A DNA stretch of 64,000 nt from Streptomyces sp. NBC_01231 (lineage in GTDB: Bacteria > Actinomycetota > Actinomycetes > Streptomycetales > Streptomycetaceae), in the NCBI GenBank assembly GCA_035999765.1, contig CP108521.1, forward strand, positions 9,920,001 through 9,984,000, read 5' to 3'. The notes under the pieces are model-generated. The model saw nothing but the letters and a program-made list of their open reading frames with translations, did no database searches and was not told the DNA's origin. Below, in pieces: positions 34,112 through 42,340 of the stretch. Position numbers and translations under genes: made by a program. Within the stretch, counting starts at the first letter, position 1; every line of letters begins with the position of its first letter.

Positions 34112-34726
34112 ATGTCCCAACGAATCGGCAAGACCCACTGGAAGCGTTTCGCCGTCGGTGCGGTGCCGACGGTGGCTGCCACGGCGGCTGTCGCTGTTTC
34201 CATGGCCCAGGGCGCGCTGGCCGCTTCGTTCAGCATCTCCGGTTCCGCCTTCCAGGTCTCGGCGGGCAAGTTGAGCGGCACCGGATTCGGCAACTACGCC
34301 ACGGTGGACGTCGCCAAGAACGGCAAGCGCGTGCCCGTCTCCGTCTCGTCCATCAAGAACGCGACGGTCACCGACATGTGCCAGTCCGTCCCGGTGGACA
34401 TTCCCGTGCTCGGGACCTACACGATGTCGCTCCAGGCCGGCGGATCGGGTACGCCGGTCAAGGCCAAGGACCTGTACATCGACATGACCGACCTCCAGGC
34501 CAAGAAGGGCACCTTCACCAACGTCGACATCGGCGTCGCCACCGGTTCCATGACCAAGGGTCAGGTCAACCCGAAGGACCACGTCGATCCCGACGGCTAC
34601 GCCCAGCAGGCGGACGCGGTCGAGATCATCGATGCCCACCAGAAGGTCTGGGCCACGACTGCGGGAACGTTCGAACTGGCGGGCCTGCACATGAACATCG
34701 CGGCCGGCCGCCACGACTGCTTCTGA
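34112..34726 (+). CDS. DUF6230 family exported protein
   Basis: Protein of 204 residues with a twin-Arg-free signal-like N-terminus (KRFAVGAVPTVAATAAVAVSMAQGALA, cleavage about residue 38). The mature part is beta-rich (ASFSISGSAFQVSAGKLSGTGF, then VPVSVSSIKNATVTDMCQSV) with two cysteines and matches the streptomycete DUF6230 family, whose members have at times been labelled cholesterol esterase without evidence. The ribosome site is CGGAGGACC. It forms an apparent operon with the DUF6114 gene 118 bp downstream, the usual pairing. Function is unknown; a surface or envelope role is suggested by export. Confidence 0.82.
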   Translation: MSQRIGKTHWKRFAVGAVPTVAATAAVAVSMAQGALAASFSISGSAFQVSAGKLSGTGFGNYATVDVAKNGKRVPVSVSSIKNATVTDMCQSVPVDIPVLGTYTMSLQAGGSGTPVKAKDLYIDMTDLQAKKGTFTNVDIGVATGSMTKGQVNPKDHVDPDGYAQQADAVEIIDAHQKVWATTAGTFELAGLHMNIAAGRHDCF

Positions 34727-34844
34727 CCTCGCTCCCGCCCTCTGGTCTCCCGTGCGCGGAAGCGACCGGCGACTGCCCAGGGGGCGGCAGCGCTCCACCG
34801 TCCTCGCGGACACCCTCACCCACTCACGACTTGGGAGCTGCCAC

Positions 34845-35330
34845 ATGACGAGTGCAGGTGCACCCGCGCACCCCCACAGTGACAGCGGCTTCATCCGCGC
34901 TCGCCGGGACTTCCGGGCCTGGCGGCGCACCCGTCCCTTCTGGGCGGGTCTGCTGGTGCTCCTTGCCGCTGCGCCCATCATCTACTTCCCGTACTTCAAC
35001 CTCTCCCTGGGCGCCTTGTCCGTGGCGATGTCCACCACCGCGGGGGCCGGGTCCCTGGTCATCGGCCTGACTCTGATCGTCCTTGGCGGACTCCTCTGGT
35101 TCCAGCCGATCATCAGGTTCTTCGCCGGCTGCGTCGCGGTGTTCCTCGGCGTGCTGTCGCTTCCCATCTCCAACTTCGGCGGATTCCTCGTCGGCACACT
35201 GCTCGCGGCCACGGGCGGACTCCTGGCTCTGGCATGGGGCCCGGTGGACGGGCACCCGGAGGACATACCCGACGGCGCCGAGGGGCCGTCAGCCGCCGAC
35301 AGCCGGGCGGGAGGACAGGGGAGTGCGTGA
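34845..35330 (+). CDS. DUF6114 family membrane protein
   Basis: Membrane protein of 161 residues with four hydrophobic helices (WAGLLVLLAAAPIIYFPYF, MSTTAGAGSLVIGLTLIVLG, FFAGCVAVFLGVLSL, FLVGTLLAATGGLLALAWG). The segment RRTRPFWAGLLVLLAAAPII is typical of DUF6114 proteins, which accompany DUF6230 proteins. An ATG behind TTGGGAGCTG is the start; longer frames upstream are non-coding in character. Its TGA overlaps the GTG of the next gene by eight bases, so the three genes are one unit. Function unknown. Confidence 0.82.
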   Translation: MTSAGAPAHPHSDSGFIRARRDFRAWRRTRPFWAGLLVLLAAAPIIYFPYFNLSLGALSVAMSTTAGAGSLVIGLTLIVLGGLLWFQPIIRFFAGCVAVFLGVLSLPISNFGGFLVGTLLAATGGLLALAWGPVDGHPEDIPDGAEGPSAADSRAGGQGSA

Positions 35331-36540
35331 CCAGTCGCCCGACACCCGCGGCGAGGCCGCAGCCCCCCGATCCGCTCGACCACCGAGGGGCCGGCACGCC
35401 ATCCCCCGTACGTCCGCGCTGACACGTCTGCGTCTGCCGGTCGGCAGGGCTCTCGCGCTGACCGCGCTGCCGACCGCCCTCATCCTGGGAAGTCAACGCC
35501 TGCCCGAATCCGCGGACACGAGCGCCACCGCGGCGCTCTCCGTTGCCGAAGAGGGGGCGGGCACGCCTGGAACCCGCGGTGTCGACTGCGCCCGTCCCGA
35601 CGACACCTCAGCCTCTGCGACGAACGCTCCCGCAAACCCCACCCGGTCCGCTGATCCCCACGCGTCCAGCGCTCACCCAAGCGGGGAGCCCCCCAAGCCG
35701 CCGTCGCACACGGACGACGAGGAAGCGGGCCCGACCCCAGCACCGACCGCCACTCCCACCCCCACGCCCAGCGCAACCTCCGCGACAACGAGCCTTGCGG
35801 ACATCCTCGGCCCCCTCTTCCGCGCCGACACCGAGCAGCAAAGCCCGTCACCCGACGCGAACCCCTCACTCCACGCGAGCCCTTCACCAGGCTCGGCCAC
35901 TTCGAGGCCGGAGTCCGGAGCACTGCCCGTGCCCCGGCTGTCCACCACGCCGGTATCACCTGCTCCCAGCCACAGGACCGCCGAGCCGTCGCCCCGAACG
36001 GAGTCGCCCCAAGGAACCGCCCGCACCTGCGACATCAGTGACCTCAAGGCCCCCGACGACCAAGAGGCCGGCCGATTCTCCGCCGAGGCATGGAACATGA
36101 AGGGGAGCCGCCTCGAACTGCACGACCTCGTCTTCGGCGGCGTGGTGACCGTGGACACAGCCGCGGGGCCCAAGCGGGTGCTCAAGTTCACCGCGGCGGC
36201 GGTCACGATCCGCGACCTGAAGATGGCGGTACCCGTCGGCCCACAGATCCAGCACATCGACGGAGCGCCCGGTTCCACCTCCACCATCCGGGGCGACGAC
36301 ATCACCATGTACGTGGAAAGCCTGACAGGCACCCTCTCCAGCATCGAAAACCTTCCCGCACCACCCGTCCTCCGCCTGCACCTCACCCCGGACACCATTC
36401 CGGAGTGGCTCTACGACACAGTCGGGAAGCTCGACCTCAAGCTCCAACTCGGCCTGGACGACGCCGACATTGACCAGGCCGGACAGACAGGCGGAAAACT
36501 CGCCATCCCGGGGATCCACGGGTACGGAACGCCACGCTGA
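35323..36540 (+). CDS. Exported/anchored Ser-Thr-Pro-rich protein of the DUF6230-DUF6114 operon
   Basis: Protein of 405 residues, not recognised by family. A basic N-terminus leads into one hydrophobic segment (LPVGRALALTALPTALILGS, about residues 42-62), a signal peptide or anchor. Residues 75-225 are a long low-complexity linker rich in Ser, Thr, Pro and Ala, as in surface-spanning proteins. The C-terminal 180 residues (from CDISDLKAPDDQEAG) form a globular beta-rich domain with VVTVDTAAGPKRVLKF and TSTIRGDDITMYVESL. The start GTG is preceded by GGAGGACAGGGG and overlaps the DUF6114 gene. Context suggests a surface complex with the two DUF proteins. Confidence 0.75.
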   Translation: MRDQSPDTRGEAAAPRSARPPRGRHAIPRTSALTRLRLPVGRALALTALPTALILGSQRLPESADTSATAALSVAEEGAGTPGTRGVDCARPDDTSASATNAPANPTRSADPHASSAHPSGEPPKPPSHTDDEEAGPTPAPTATPTPTPSATSATTSLADILGPLFRADTEQQSPSPDANPSLHASPSPGSATSRPESGALPVPRLSTTPVSPAPSHRTAEPSPRTESPQGTARTCDISDLKAPDDQEAGRFSAEAWNMKGSRLELHDLVFGGVVTVDTAAGPKRVLKFTAAAVTIRDLKMAVPVGPQIQHIDGAPGSTSTIRGDDITMYVESLTGTLSSIENLPAPPVLRLHLTPDTIPEWLYDTVGKLDLKLQLGLDDADIDQAGQTGGKLAIPGIHGYGTPR

Positions 36541-36897
36541 AGCCGGCCGTACGCGGCTGTGGCTGGAGTCGCGGTCATGCGTGACGACACCTGATGGCGG
36601 GCCTGTGGCGCGCGCACGGTGGTCTGCTGGTGCAGCGACGAAAGCCGGGGCTGTGGTCTGTTCGCTGACCGACCAGCGCCCCTCCTCATAGCGAAGATCG
36701 GTGCTGCTCATCGGATTTCCGCCCGTCCGCCGACCGCAGCGAGGCTCTCCCGCCGCGGGAAATGCTTGCCGTACGCGGTGCCGGCGACGTGCATCGCGAC
36801 ACCGTCCTCGACAACACCGCTCGCTGCGGATGCGGGCGCATTGACCGTCCGTCCCAGGCCGGGATTGGCCCTGTCCGGATAGGTCCTCTCCATCGTC
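36541..36897. other. Non-coding or decayed region before IS remnants
   Basis: About 360 bases after the DUF6230 operon with broken short frames on both strands and no recognisable domain. On the minus strand a frame reading RTVNAPASAASG and HFPRRESLAAVGG is open, but it has no family match I know. Probably eroded by the insertions to the right. Confidence 0.4.
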
Positions 36898-37117
36898 GTG
36901 AACATGGGAACGAGGCCGGCGCCTGGACGAACTGCACCTCGTGCTGCTGAAGAAGGTGCGGGCGCCGAACAAGCTCGACTGGTCCAGGGCCGTGGCCGAT
37001 CCCTCCCACGGCCCAGGCGGCTCGGCGCGTCCAGAAGCGGTCCCAGCCCGGTCGACCGCGCGCGACCGGGCAGCAAGCACCAAGTCCTCACCGACGGGCA
37101 GAGCATCCCGCTCGCGG
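36898..37117 (+). pseudogene. IS5-family transposase fragment, frameshifted
   Basis: Two frames together read like the middle of an IS5-type DDE transposase: LDELHLVLLKKVRAPNKLDW, SRAVADPSH (with the catalytic Asp region) in one frame, then SGPSPVDRARPGSKHQVLTD and GQSIPLAVS in another. Both ends are missing and a frameshift separates the parts, so it is a dead fragment. It abuts the IS982 remnant on the opposite strand at about 37117. Confidence 0.75.
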
Positions 37118-37649
37118 TGTCGCGTCGGCCTTGGCCCCGGTCAGGGCGAAGGCGATGGGCAGGCACTTAAGGGTGCAGACCAGGTGCAGGCGCAGGCCCC
37201 AGAAGAAGCGGCTGTGGCTGGCGCAGTAGCCGTATTCGGCCCAGCCTGCCAGGTCGGAGGGTTTGACGGTCTTGCGGGGGCGGCGCATTCCACCGGGGTG
37301 GAGTCCACGACCCATACGTCGTCGCTCCACACCGAGGTGGTGGTGGCCAGGATCCGGTTGACGCTTCGCATCAGACCGGCGGCCTTGCGCAGCCGCTTGT
37401 TGTAGCCGGGCTGCTGGGGCAGGTAGGGGATGAGGTGGCGCAGGTGGGCACGGGCATGGCGGAGCACTTTGGCCTCGGAGGTGTAGCCGAGTATGGCCTG
37501 CATCGTGGCGAGGGTGATCAGTTCGGCATCGCTCAGGCGGGGCGTAATGCCGACCGGCGGGCGCCACGGCGCCAGGTCGGGTGCTCTTTCAGGATGTCGT
37601 CGGTCGGCGCATAGAGTGCTGTCGCGAGGGTGGCCACGTCGTTCGTCAC
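37117..37649 (-). pseudogene. IS982-family transposase remnant, two frameshifts, 3' truncated
   Basis: Reading leftward from a GTG at 37649, three frames in turn encode VTNDVATLATALYAPTDDIL, then PRLSDAELITLATMQAILGY and further to VWVVDSTPVECA (catalytic Asp), then LAGWAEYGYCASHSRFFWGL and PIAFALTGAKADA. These are the ordered parts of an IS982-type transposase. Frameshifts lie near 37570 and 37285, and the C-terminal third is absent where the IS5-type fragment begins. I could not identify terminal repeats. Confidence 0.8.
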
Positions 37650-37719
37650 AAAACGATCTTGGACACCCTCGTTCTCGTCTCCGCAGGCACCCCTTGGACC
37701 ACACCGCCAGGAGGAACCA

Positions 37720-38109
37720 GTGTCATACCCGCAACTGCTCACCCCCGAGGAGAAGCTCGCCGACGCGAAGAAGCTGTTGAGCCTCCCGCGTATCGTCGTG
37801 ATCTGCGGCTCCACCCGCTTCATGACCGAGATGACTGAGGCCGATCTGCGGGAGACCAAAGCCGGAAAGATTGTCGTCAAACCGGGCTGTGACATGAGGT
37901 CGCCGCACGAACTTTGGTCCGATCCTGTCGAGGCCGAGGCGCTGAAGGTTCGACTCGATGATCTGCACCGAGCGAAGATCCGGCTCGCTGATGAGGTGCT
38001 CGTAGTCGGCGACTACATCGGAGACAGCACCCGAGCCGAAATCGCCTACGCCCGGTCGCTGGGCAAGCCCGTGCGGTTCACGCACCCCGAAGTCGACCCT
38101 GACGCCTGA
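37720..38109 (+). CDS. Nucleoside 2-deoxyribosyltransferase-like protein
   Basis: Protein of 129 residues. RIVVICGSTRFMTEM near residue 25 and VLVVGDYIGDSTRAEIAYAR near residue 90 match the two halves of the deoxyribosyltransferase-like fold (nucleotide-binding CGS motif and the Glu/Asp catalytic region). Such small proteins occur in phages and genomic islands, where they are thought to act on nucleotides. The GTG start has an excellent ribosome site (AGGAGGA). Base composition is less GC-rich in codon third positions than its neighbours, and it lies against two dead IS elements, so it may have come by transfer. Biochemical function is inferred. Confidence 0.75.
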   Translation: MSYPQLLTPEEKLADAKKLLSLPRIVVICGSTRFMTEMTEADLRETKAGKIVVKPGCDMRSPHELWSDPVEAEALKVRLDDLHRAKIRLADEVLVVGDYIGDSTRAEIAYARSLGKPVRFTHPEVDPDA

Positions 38110-38228
38110 CCGCCCGCTGCCACCTCGACAACCACGGTCGGCAGCCCGCCGCCTGACCGTCTCGCGGTGGCTTCGGCCGCCGCCCACCCCACACCCCCTG
38201 CAGGCATCCCTTGGAATTGATCATCTAG

Positions 38229-38981
38229 CTAGCTCTGTGAACCTCCCGTAACGTCCACCCAGCTCCCCGTCACCCACCGGCCCCCGTCCGACGCCAGGAA
38301 CGCCACCACATCGGCGACGTCGGCCGTCTCCCCCACCCGGCCCAGCGCGGACAGCGCCGCCATCTGCTCCCGTGCGTCCTCGCTCGCGTGCAGCAGTTCA
38401 TATGTGCCGTCGGTGGCTATGACCCCCGGCGCCACCGAGTTCACGGTGATGTTCCGAGGGCCCAGCACCTTGGACAGGTACAGGGAGAAGGTGTCCAGAG
38501 CGCCCTTCGTCATGGCGTACGCGATGGCGTTCGGCATCTTCGCGCTCCGGGCCAGCCCCGACGAGACGTTGATGACCCGGCCGCCGTCGCGCAGGCGGGT
38601 CATGCCGTGCTTGACGAGGAGGAAGGGCGCCTTCACGTTCACCGCGAAGACGGAGTCGAACTCCGCCTCGTCGATTTCCTCGATCGACCGGGTGTTGCCG
38701 ATTCCGGCGTTGTTCACCAGGATGTCCAGCCCGTCCGCGTGCCGGTCGAACTCCTCCCACAGGGCCTCGGCGTCCCCGGGCACCCCCAGCTCCACGCCGA
38801 TCGCGAAGGCCGAGCCACCCGCCGCCTCGATCGCGGCGACCGTCTCCTTCGCCGCCGCCTCGTTCTTGCCGTAGTGCACGGCGACCCGTGCGCCGTCGCG
38901 TCCCAGCCGCTCCGCGATCCCGCGTCCGATGCCCCTGCTCGCCCCGGTGACCAGAGCCGTCCTGCCCGCAAGCACGCCCAT
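38229..38981 (-). CDS. SDR family oxidoreductase (FabG-like)
   Basis: Short-chain dehydrogenase of 250 residues with TGASRGIGRGIA, NNAGIGNTRSI, the serine in INVSSGLARS and the catalytic YAMTKGAL. The C-terminal GRWVTGSWVDVTGG is typical for FabG-like enzymes. The ATG follows GAAGGAGG; a longer start twelve codons upstream has no ribosome site. The promoter region is unusually AT-rich (GGCCTAACTTTAAAAATGC around 39037-39055). An HxlR regulator gene lies about 500 bp away in the same direction, so HxlR control is plausible. Substrate unknown. Confidence 0.9.
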   Translation of the reverse strand: MGVLAGRTALVTGASRGIGRGIAERLGRDGARVAVHYGKNEAAAKETVAAIEAAGGSAFAIGVELGVPGDAEALWEEFDRHADGLDILVNNAGIGNTRSIEEIDEAEFDSVFAVNVKAPFLLVKHGMTRLRDGGRVINVSSGLARSAKMPNAIAYAMTKGALDTFSLYLSKVLGPRNITVNSVAPGVIATDGTYELLHASEDAREQMAALSALGRVGETADVADVVAFLASDGGRWVTGSWVDVTGGSQS

Positions 38982-39477
38982 GCCGGCGCCTCCTTCACCA
39001 TTCCCTTGATTGCTCATGGGGACGACCCTAGAGGGCCTAACTTTAAAAATGCAATCCAGAAGGGATGCGACTTGCGCCCAACTTTCGAGGGAGGCGGTGA
39101 GTTCGAGGGCGTCGCGCTGTCGCCGCATCGGTGCTGAGCAGGCACTTGTGGCCTCCGGCTGCGTGGATGGCGCCGCGAGCCGCCGGAGGGGGCGGTGCTG
39201 CGGGTGGGGTTCTTGCTGTTGTTCATGGCGCAGTCGGCGAAGGCTCTCGCGCATCCTGACGCGGCAGCAGGGAGTGTCGGGAGGGAGTCTCGGTGACTGC
39301 TCAGGCCGTCAAGAGATCCATGGATCCAGGAGTGCTCACTGGAGTGCGGGCGGGTTCACTGTGTGTACTGCCCCAGCGCGGTCCTGTGGGCCGCGTGGCT
39401 CCCCGGCCGTTCCGCCGTATTCCGGATACCGCCGCAGCCGGCTGGGCGGGATCGGGAACGCGTTGGCGGGGGCGCGT
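38982..39477. other. Intergenic region, no supported gene
   Basis: Nearly 500 bases between the SDR and the HxlR gene. It contains the AT-rich SDR promoter near 39037-39055. Open frames here are short or Arg/Gly-rich with no domain. I see no repeats or RNA element. Confidence 0.4.
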
Positions 39478-39957
39478 TCAGCCGGACTGGCCGAGGGATG
39501 AGTTCTGAGGGTCAGGTGCTGCCATCAGCGACACATCCTCCATGGGAACCTCGCGACCATCGTCATCGAGGAACCCCACGTGGACGGCCCGGCCCGTGGA
39601 GCGGGTCCGCTGGGAAGCGGAGGGACCCGCGGGCCGCGGACGGTGACGATCGCCCCACTGCTGCAACGCGCCCAGGACGGGCTGCAGTTCGAGCCCGGCC
39701 GGCGTCAGATGGTAGCTCTGCCGATGCCTGCTGCCGGCCTCCTGGTACGCCAGTGTCCGCAGCACTCCGGCGTCGACGAGAACCTTGAGTCGGTCGCTGA
39801 GCAGGTTCGACGCGATGCCGAGAGATGACCGAATCTCAGCGAACCGGTGCCTGCCGTAGAGGACCTCACGCAGCACCAGCAGAGTCCACCGCTCGCCGAG
39901 AATCTGCAGGCTCCGCTCCATGGAGCAGGCCGGCTCGTCATCCATGGGGCCGGACAC
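39478..39957 (-). CDS. HxlR family transcriptional regulator
   Basis: Regulator of 159 residues with the HxlR winged helix: CSMERSLQILGERWTLLVLR, then EVLYGRHRFAEIRSSLGIA and LLSDRLKVLVDAGVL (residues 12-75). The last part (AVHVGFLDDDGREV) is a short extension shared with the second HxlR gene at 40528, showing the two are paralogues. The start is uncertain: GTG 39957 lies close to AGGAAGG, ATG 39945 is the next choice. An AT-rich block with GAGT-N8-ACTC (about 40050-40065) lies upstream and may be its operator. Confidence 0.88.
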   Translation of the reverse strand: MSGPMDDEPACSMERSLQILGERWTLLVLREVLYGRHRFAEIRSSLGIASNLLSDRLKVLVDAGVLRTLAYQEAGSRHRQSYHLTPAGLELQPVLGALQQWGDRHRPRPAGPSASQRTRSTGRAVHVGFLDDDGREVPMEDVSLMAAPDPQNSSLGQSG

Positions 39958-40527
39958 GTGCCTTCCTGACGGCACAGAACTCACCTCCACATCGACGCCG
40001 GGTACTCGTTCCGGTGGCCGCACATGCCTCGCAGCCTGCCCGTATAGCTGAGTTTACTATCACTCGCCAGATGAGACGTACGTCTGCCGGGCGGGAGCAC
40101 GCGACTCGGGCAGGTCCTGCCACGGGATGGCGGTGTGCATCACGTGCAAGATCCCGCACGGGCATCACGTGCAGTTCCCGCACAGGCAAAGGGACGCGGC
40201 AGGTAAGCAGAAACAACCGTGCATCCCCTCGCAGACCAGGCCGATTGCATGCCGCGGCTGCCGGTCCGGCGCAGGTGACGGCGAGACCGGCTGCCAGTAC
40301 GACCGGCGAGCGAGTGACCGGTCGAGGAGGCGCAGCCGGGGGCACCCGCAGGGGGCGCCGGACATGGACGGCGCTGCGGGAACAGTGGCCGGCCGGCCGT
40401 CAGGCGTGGCCGCCTCCGGCGAAGGCCGCCCGCTCCAGTTGGCTCGGAGCGGGCCGCAAGGCCCGGCGGCGTTCGTTCACGTCCGGCCGGGGAGCCTGGG
40501 CGGCGCGTCCTGAAACCGGAAGCTGCG
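39958..40527. other. Intergenic region between two HxlR genes
   Basis: About 570 bases without a convincing gene. It holds the promoter of the first HxlR gene (AT-rich near 40045-40070), a two-copy 25-bp direct repeat (40138-40186), and then GC-rich sequence with only unsupported frames. It may contain a decayed gene. Confidence 0.4.
40138..40186. repeat. Two-copy 24-25 bp direct repeat
   Basis: CATCACGTGCA...CCCGCAC-GG occurs at 40138-40162 and again immediately at 40163-40186, differing by one deletion and a few bases. It contains the palindrome CACGTG. Possible binding site or slippage product. Confidence 0.7.
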
Positions 40528-40986
40528 CTACTTCCGGCCGGGGGAGGCGGCGGTCGGGATCAGTGCCACGGAGCTTTCGTCGACCTCGTTTCCGTCGTCG
40601 TCGATGAACCCGACGTGCACCGGTCGTTCGGTGCCCTCGACCTGGCGCAGGATGCTCGGCCCGTCCGGCCACGGCAGGTGCTTGTCGCCCCATTGCTGCA
40701 GGGCGAGCAGGACGACGAGGAGTTCCCGGCCCGCATCCGTGAGCACGTACGCGAAGCGAGCCCGCTCTCCCGGTTCCCGGTAGGGCACCTTCTCCATCAC
40801 GCCGTATGCGACCAGCGTGTTCAGGCGTTCGGTGAGAACGTCCGGCGCCACACCGAGCCCGCTGCGGAACTCCGAGAATCGGCTCGACCCCGCCACGGCC
40901 TCGCGCAGGATCAGAAACGTCCAGCGCTCGCCCAGCACGCCCAGGCTGCGGGCGATGGCGCAACTGTCATTCGGAATCTTGCCCAT
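40528..40986 (-). CDS. HxlR family transcriptional regulator
   Basis: Regulator of 152 residues with the HxlR winged helix: CAIARSLGVLGERWTFLILR, then SSRFSEFRSGLGVAPDVLTE (residues 9-55), and a C-terminal PVHVGFIDDDGNEVDESS tail like that of the neighbouring HxlR gene. The conserved cysteine near residue 9 is where redox-sensing members of this family respond, but many members keep it without that role. It is divergent from the SDR-DUF1330 gene at 41066, with a clear inverted repeat between them, so it is the likely regulator of that gene. Confidence 0.92.
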   Translation of the reverse strand: MGKIPNDSCAIARSLGVLGERWTFLILREAVAGSSRFSEFRSGLGVAPDVLTERLNTLVAYGVMEKVPYREPGERARFAYVLTDAGRELLVVLLALQQWGDKHLPWPDGPSILRQVEGTERPVHVGFIDDDGNEVDESSVALIPTAASPGRK

Positions 40987-41012
40987 GCTGTGAGCCTACC
41001 CTGAGTTGTTTC

Positions 41013-41039
41013 TTCCAACTCTGGTGGGCTAGGTTGGAA
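41013..41039. promoter_or_regulatory. Inverted repeat, HxlR operator candidate
   Basis: Perfect arms TTCCAAC / GTTGGAA separated by 13 bases in the 79-bp divergent promoter. A nested GAGTTG / CAACTC pair overlaps the left arm. The region is AT-rich and within both promoters. Confidence 0.65.
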
Positions 41040-41065
41040 AAACCTATCCAGCAGGGAGTCGCGTC

Positions 41066-42088
41066 ATGCAGATCGAAGGACGGACCGCACTGGTCACCGG
41101 GGCGAACCGCGGCCTGGGGCGTCACCTGGCGAAGCAGTTGCGCGACCGGGGAGCGACGGTCTACGCGGCCGCCCGCAATCCCGCAGCCGTCGACCTCGAC
41201 GGCGTGAAGCCGATCGCCCTCGACGTGACCGACCCCGCCTCCATCGCCGCCGCGGCAGAGGCGACCGGCGACGTGTCGATCCTGGTCAACAACGCCGGTT
41301 CGGCCACCTTCGCGTCGCTGCTGACGGGCGACCTGGCGGACATCCGCCTGGAGATCGACACCCACTACCTCGGCACCTTGGCGGTCACCCGGGCATTCGC
41401 CCCCCAGCTCGGCTCTCACGACAGCAGCGCGGTGCTGAACATCCTGTCGGTCGCCTCCTGGATCAACCACCCCGATTTCGGTGCCTACTGCGCCGCCAAG
41501 TCGGCCTCCTGGTCGATGACGAACGGGCTGCGCCAGGAACTCGCCCCGCAGGGCACCCGGGTCTCCGCGCTGCACGTCGGGTACATGGACACCGACATGA
41601 CCGCCGGCCTCGACACGCCGAAGACCGACCCCGCCGACATCGCGCGCATCGCCCTCGACGGTGTCGCCGCCGGTACCCCTGAGATCATCGCCGACGAGAT
41701 GAGCAAGACCGTGCTCGCGGGTCTGTCCGGAGGCGTCGGCGCGCTCTACCCGCAGTTCGGGACGGGGAATCCCACGCCCGCTTACGTCATCGTCAACTTC
41801 GATGTGCTCGACGAGGAGGCCGGCTCGGCCTACGCGGCCGTGGCCCAGCAGTCCATCCTCAACCACGGCGGCCACTACCTGGTCGGCGGACCCACGCCCA
41901 AGCCCGTCGAAGGCGCCTGGGACTCCTCCGGGTTCGTGGTCATCGAGTTTCCCGACATGGACCGGATCCGGGAGTGGTACGACTCCGCCGAGTACCGACG
42001 GGCCCGGGAGATACGCAAGGGCAAGGCCCGGGTGGCCATGCTCTTCGCCGAGGGCGCATCGCCTGAGGGCTTCTCCCGCCCGGCCTAG
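41066..42088 (+). CDS. SDR oxidoreductase fused to a C-terminal DUF1330 domain
   Basis: Two-domain protein of 340 residues. Residues 1-235 are a classical SDR (TGANRGLGRHLA, NNAGSATFAS, YCAAKSASWS). Residues 238-333 match DUF1330: AYVIVNFDVLDEEAGSAYAA, then GGHYLVGGPTPKPVEGAWDS, VVIEFPDMDRIREWYDSAEY and RRAREIRKGKARVAML. DUF1330 is a ferredoxin-like dimeric fold normally found as a free protein of about 95 residues. I see no frameshift, and the linker (FGTGNPTPA) is short, so the fusion looks genuine. The ribosome site is AGGGAG. Substrate is unknown; divergent HxlR control is likely. Confidence 0.88.
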   Translation: MQIEGRTALVTGANRGLGRHLAKQLRDRGATVYAAARNPAAVDLDGVKPIALDVTDPASIAAAAEATGDVSILVNNAGSATFASLLTGDLADIRLEIDTHYLGTLAVTRAFAPQLGSHDSSAVLNILSVASWINHPDFGAYCAAKSASWSMTNGLRQELAPQGTRVSALHVGYMDTDMTAGLDTPKTDPADIARIALDGVAAGTPEIIADEMSKTVLAGLSGGVGALYPQFGTGNPTPAYVIVNFDVLDEEAGSAYAAVAQQSILNHGGHYLVGGPTPKPVEGAWDSSGFVVIEFPDMDRIREWYDSAEYRRAREIRKGKARVAMLFAEGASPEGFSRPA

Positions 42089-42090
42089 GT

Positions 42091-42295
42091 GTGCTGTCCG
42101 GACAGGTGGGTGACGCGGCACCACCTCCGCTTCAATCCGAGGCGGGCGTCTGCCGGGGTGAGCGGTGGGGCGTCACGGTAGGGCCTCCTGGGTGCCGGTG
42201 GTAGATGTCGCAATCCACACCGAACCCAGAGGCCCTCACCCCTTCAAGGACCGCTCAAGGCGTGTCGCCCGTCACCAACGTCCCCGGACAGCACA
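42091..42295. mobile_element. MITE-like element with terminal inverted repeats
   Basis: A 205-bp element bounded by perfect 12-bp inverted repeats TGTGCTGTCCGG / CCGGACAGCACA that continue imperfectly for about 28-30 bp (both ends share a GGTGACG block). It starts two bases after the stop of the SDR-DUF1330 gene. It contains no transposase, so it would be a non-autonomous element or an IS remnant. No clear target-site duplication is visible. Confidence 0.6.
42180..42236. terminator. Large internal hairpin in the MITE-like element
   Basis: Arms starting AGGGCCTC and ending GAGGCCCT, extended by TGGGT/ACCCA, form a stem of about 20 bp with small bulges and an AT-richer loop. Being between two convergent genes, it could act as a bidirectional terminator for the SDR-DUF1330 and GAPDH genes. 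Confidence 0.55.
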
Positions 42296-42340
42296 TCTGG
42301 TGCGCATCTCCCACCGGCATTGCGCACTGATCCGCGGGTC

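Noticed and set aside
36708..37166. Minus-strand frame of 152 codons in the IS-rich region
   Set aside because: Overlaps the IS5-type fragment, lacks a ribosome site and recognisable domain; coding status not supported.
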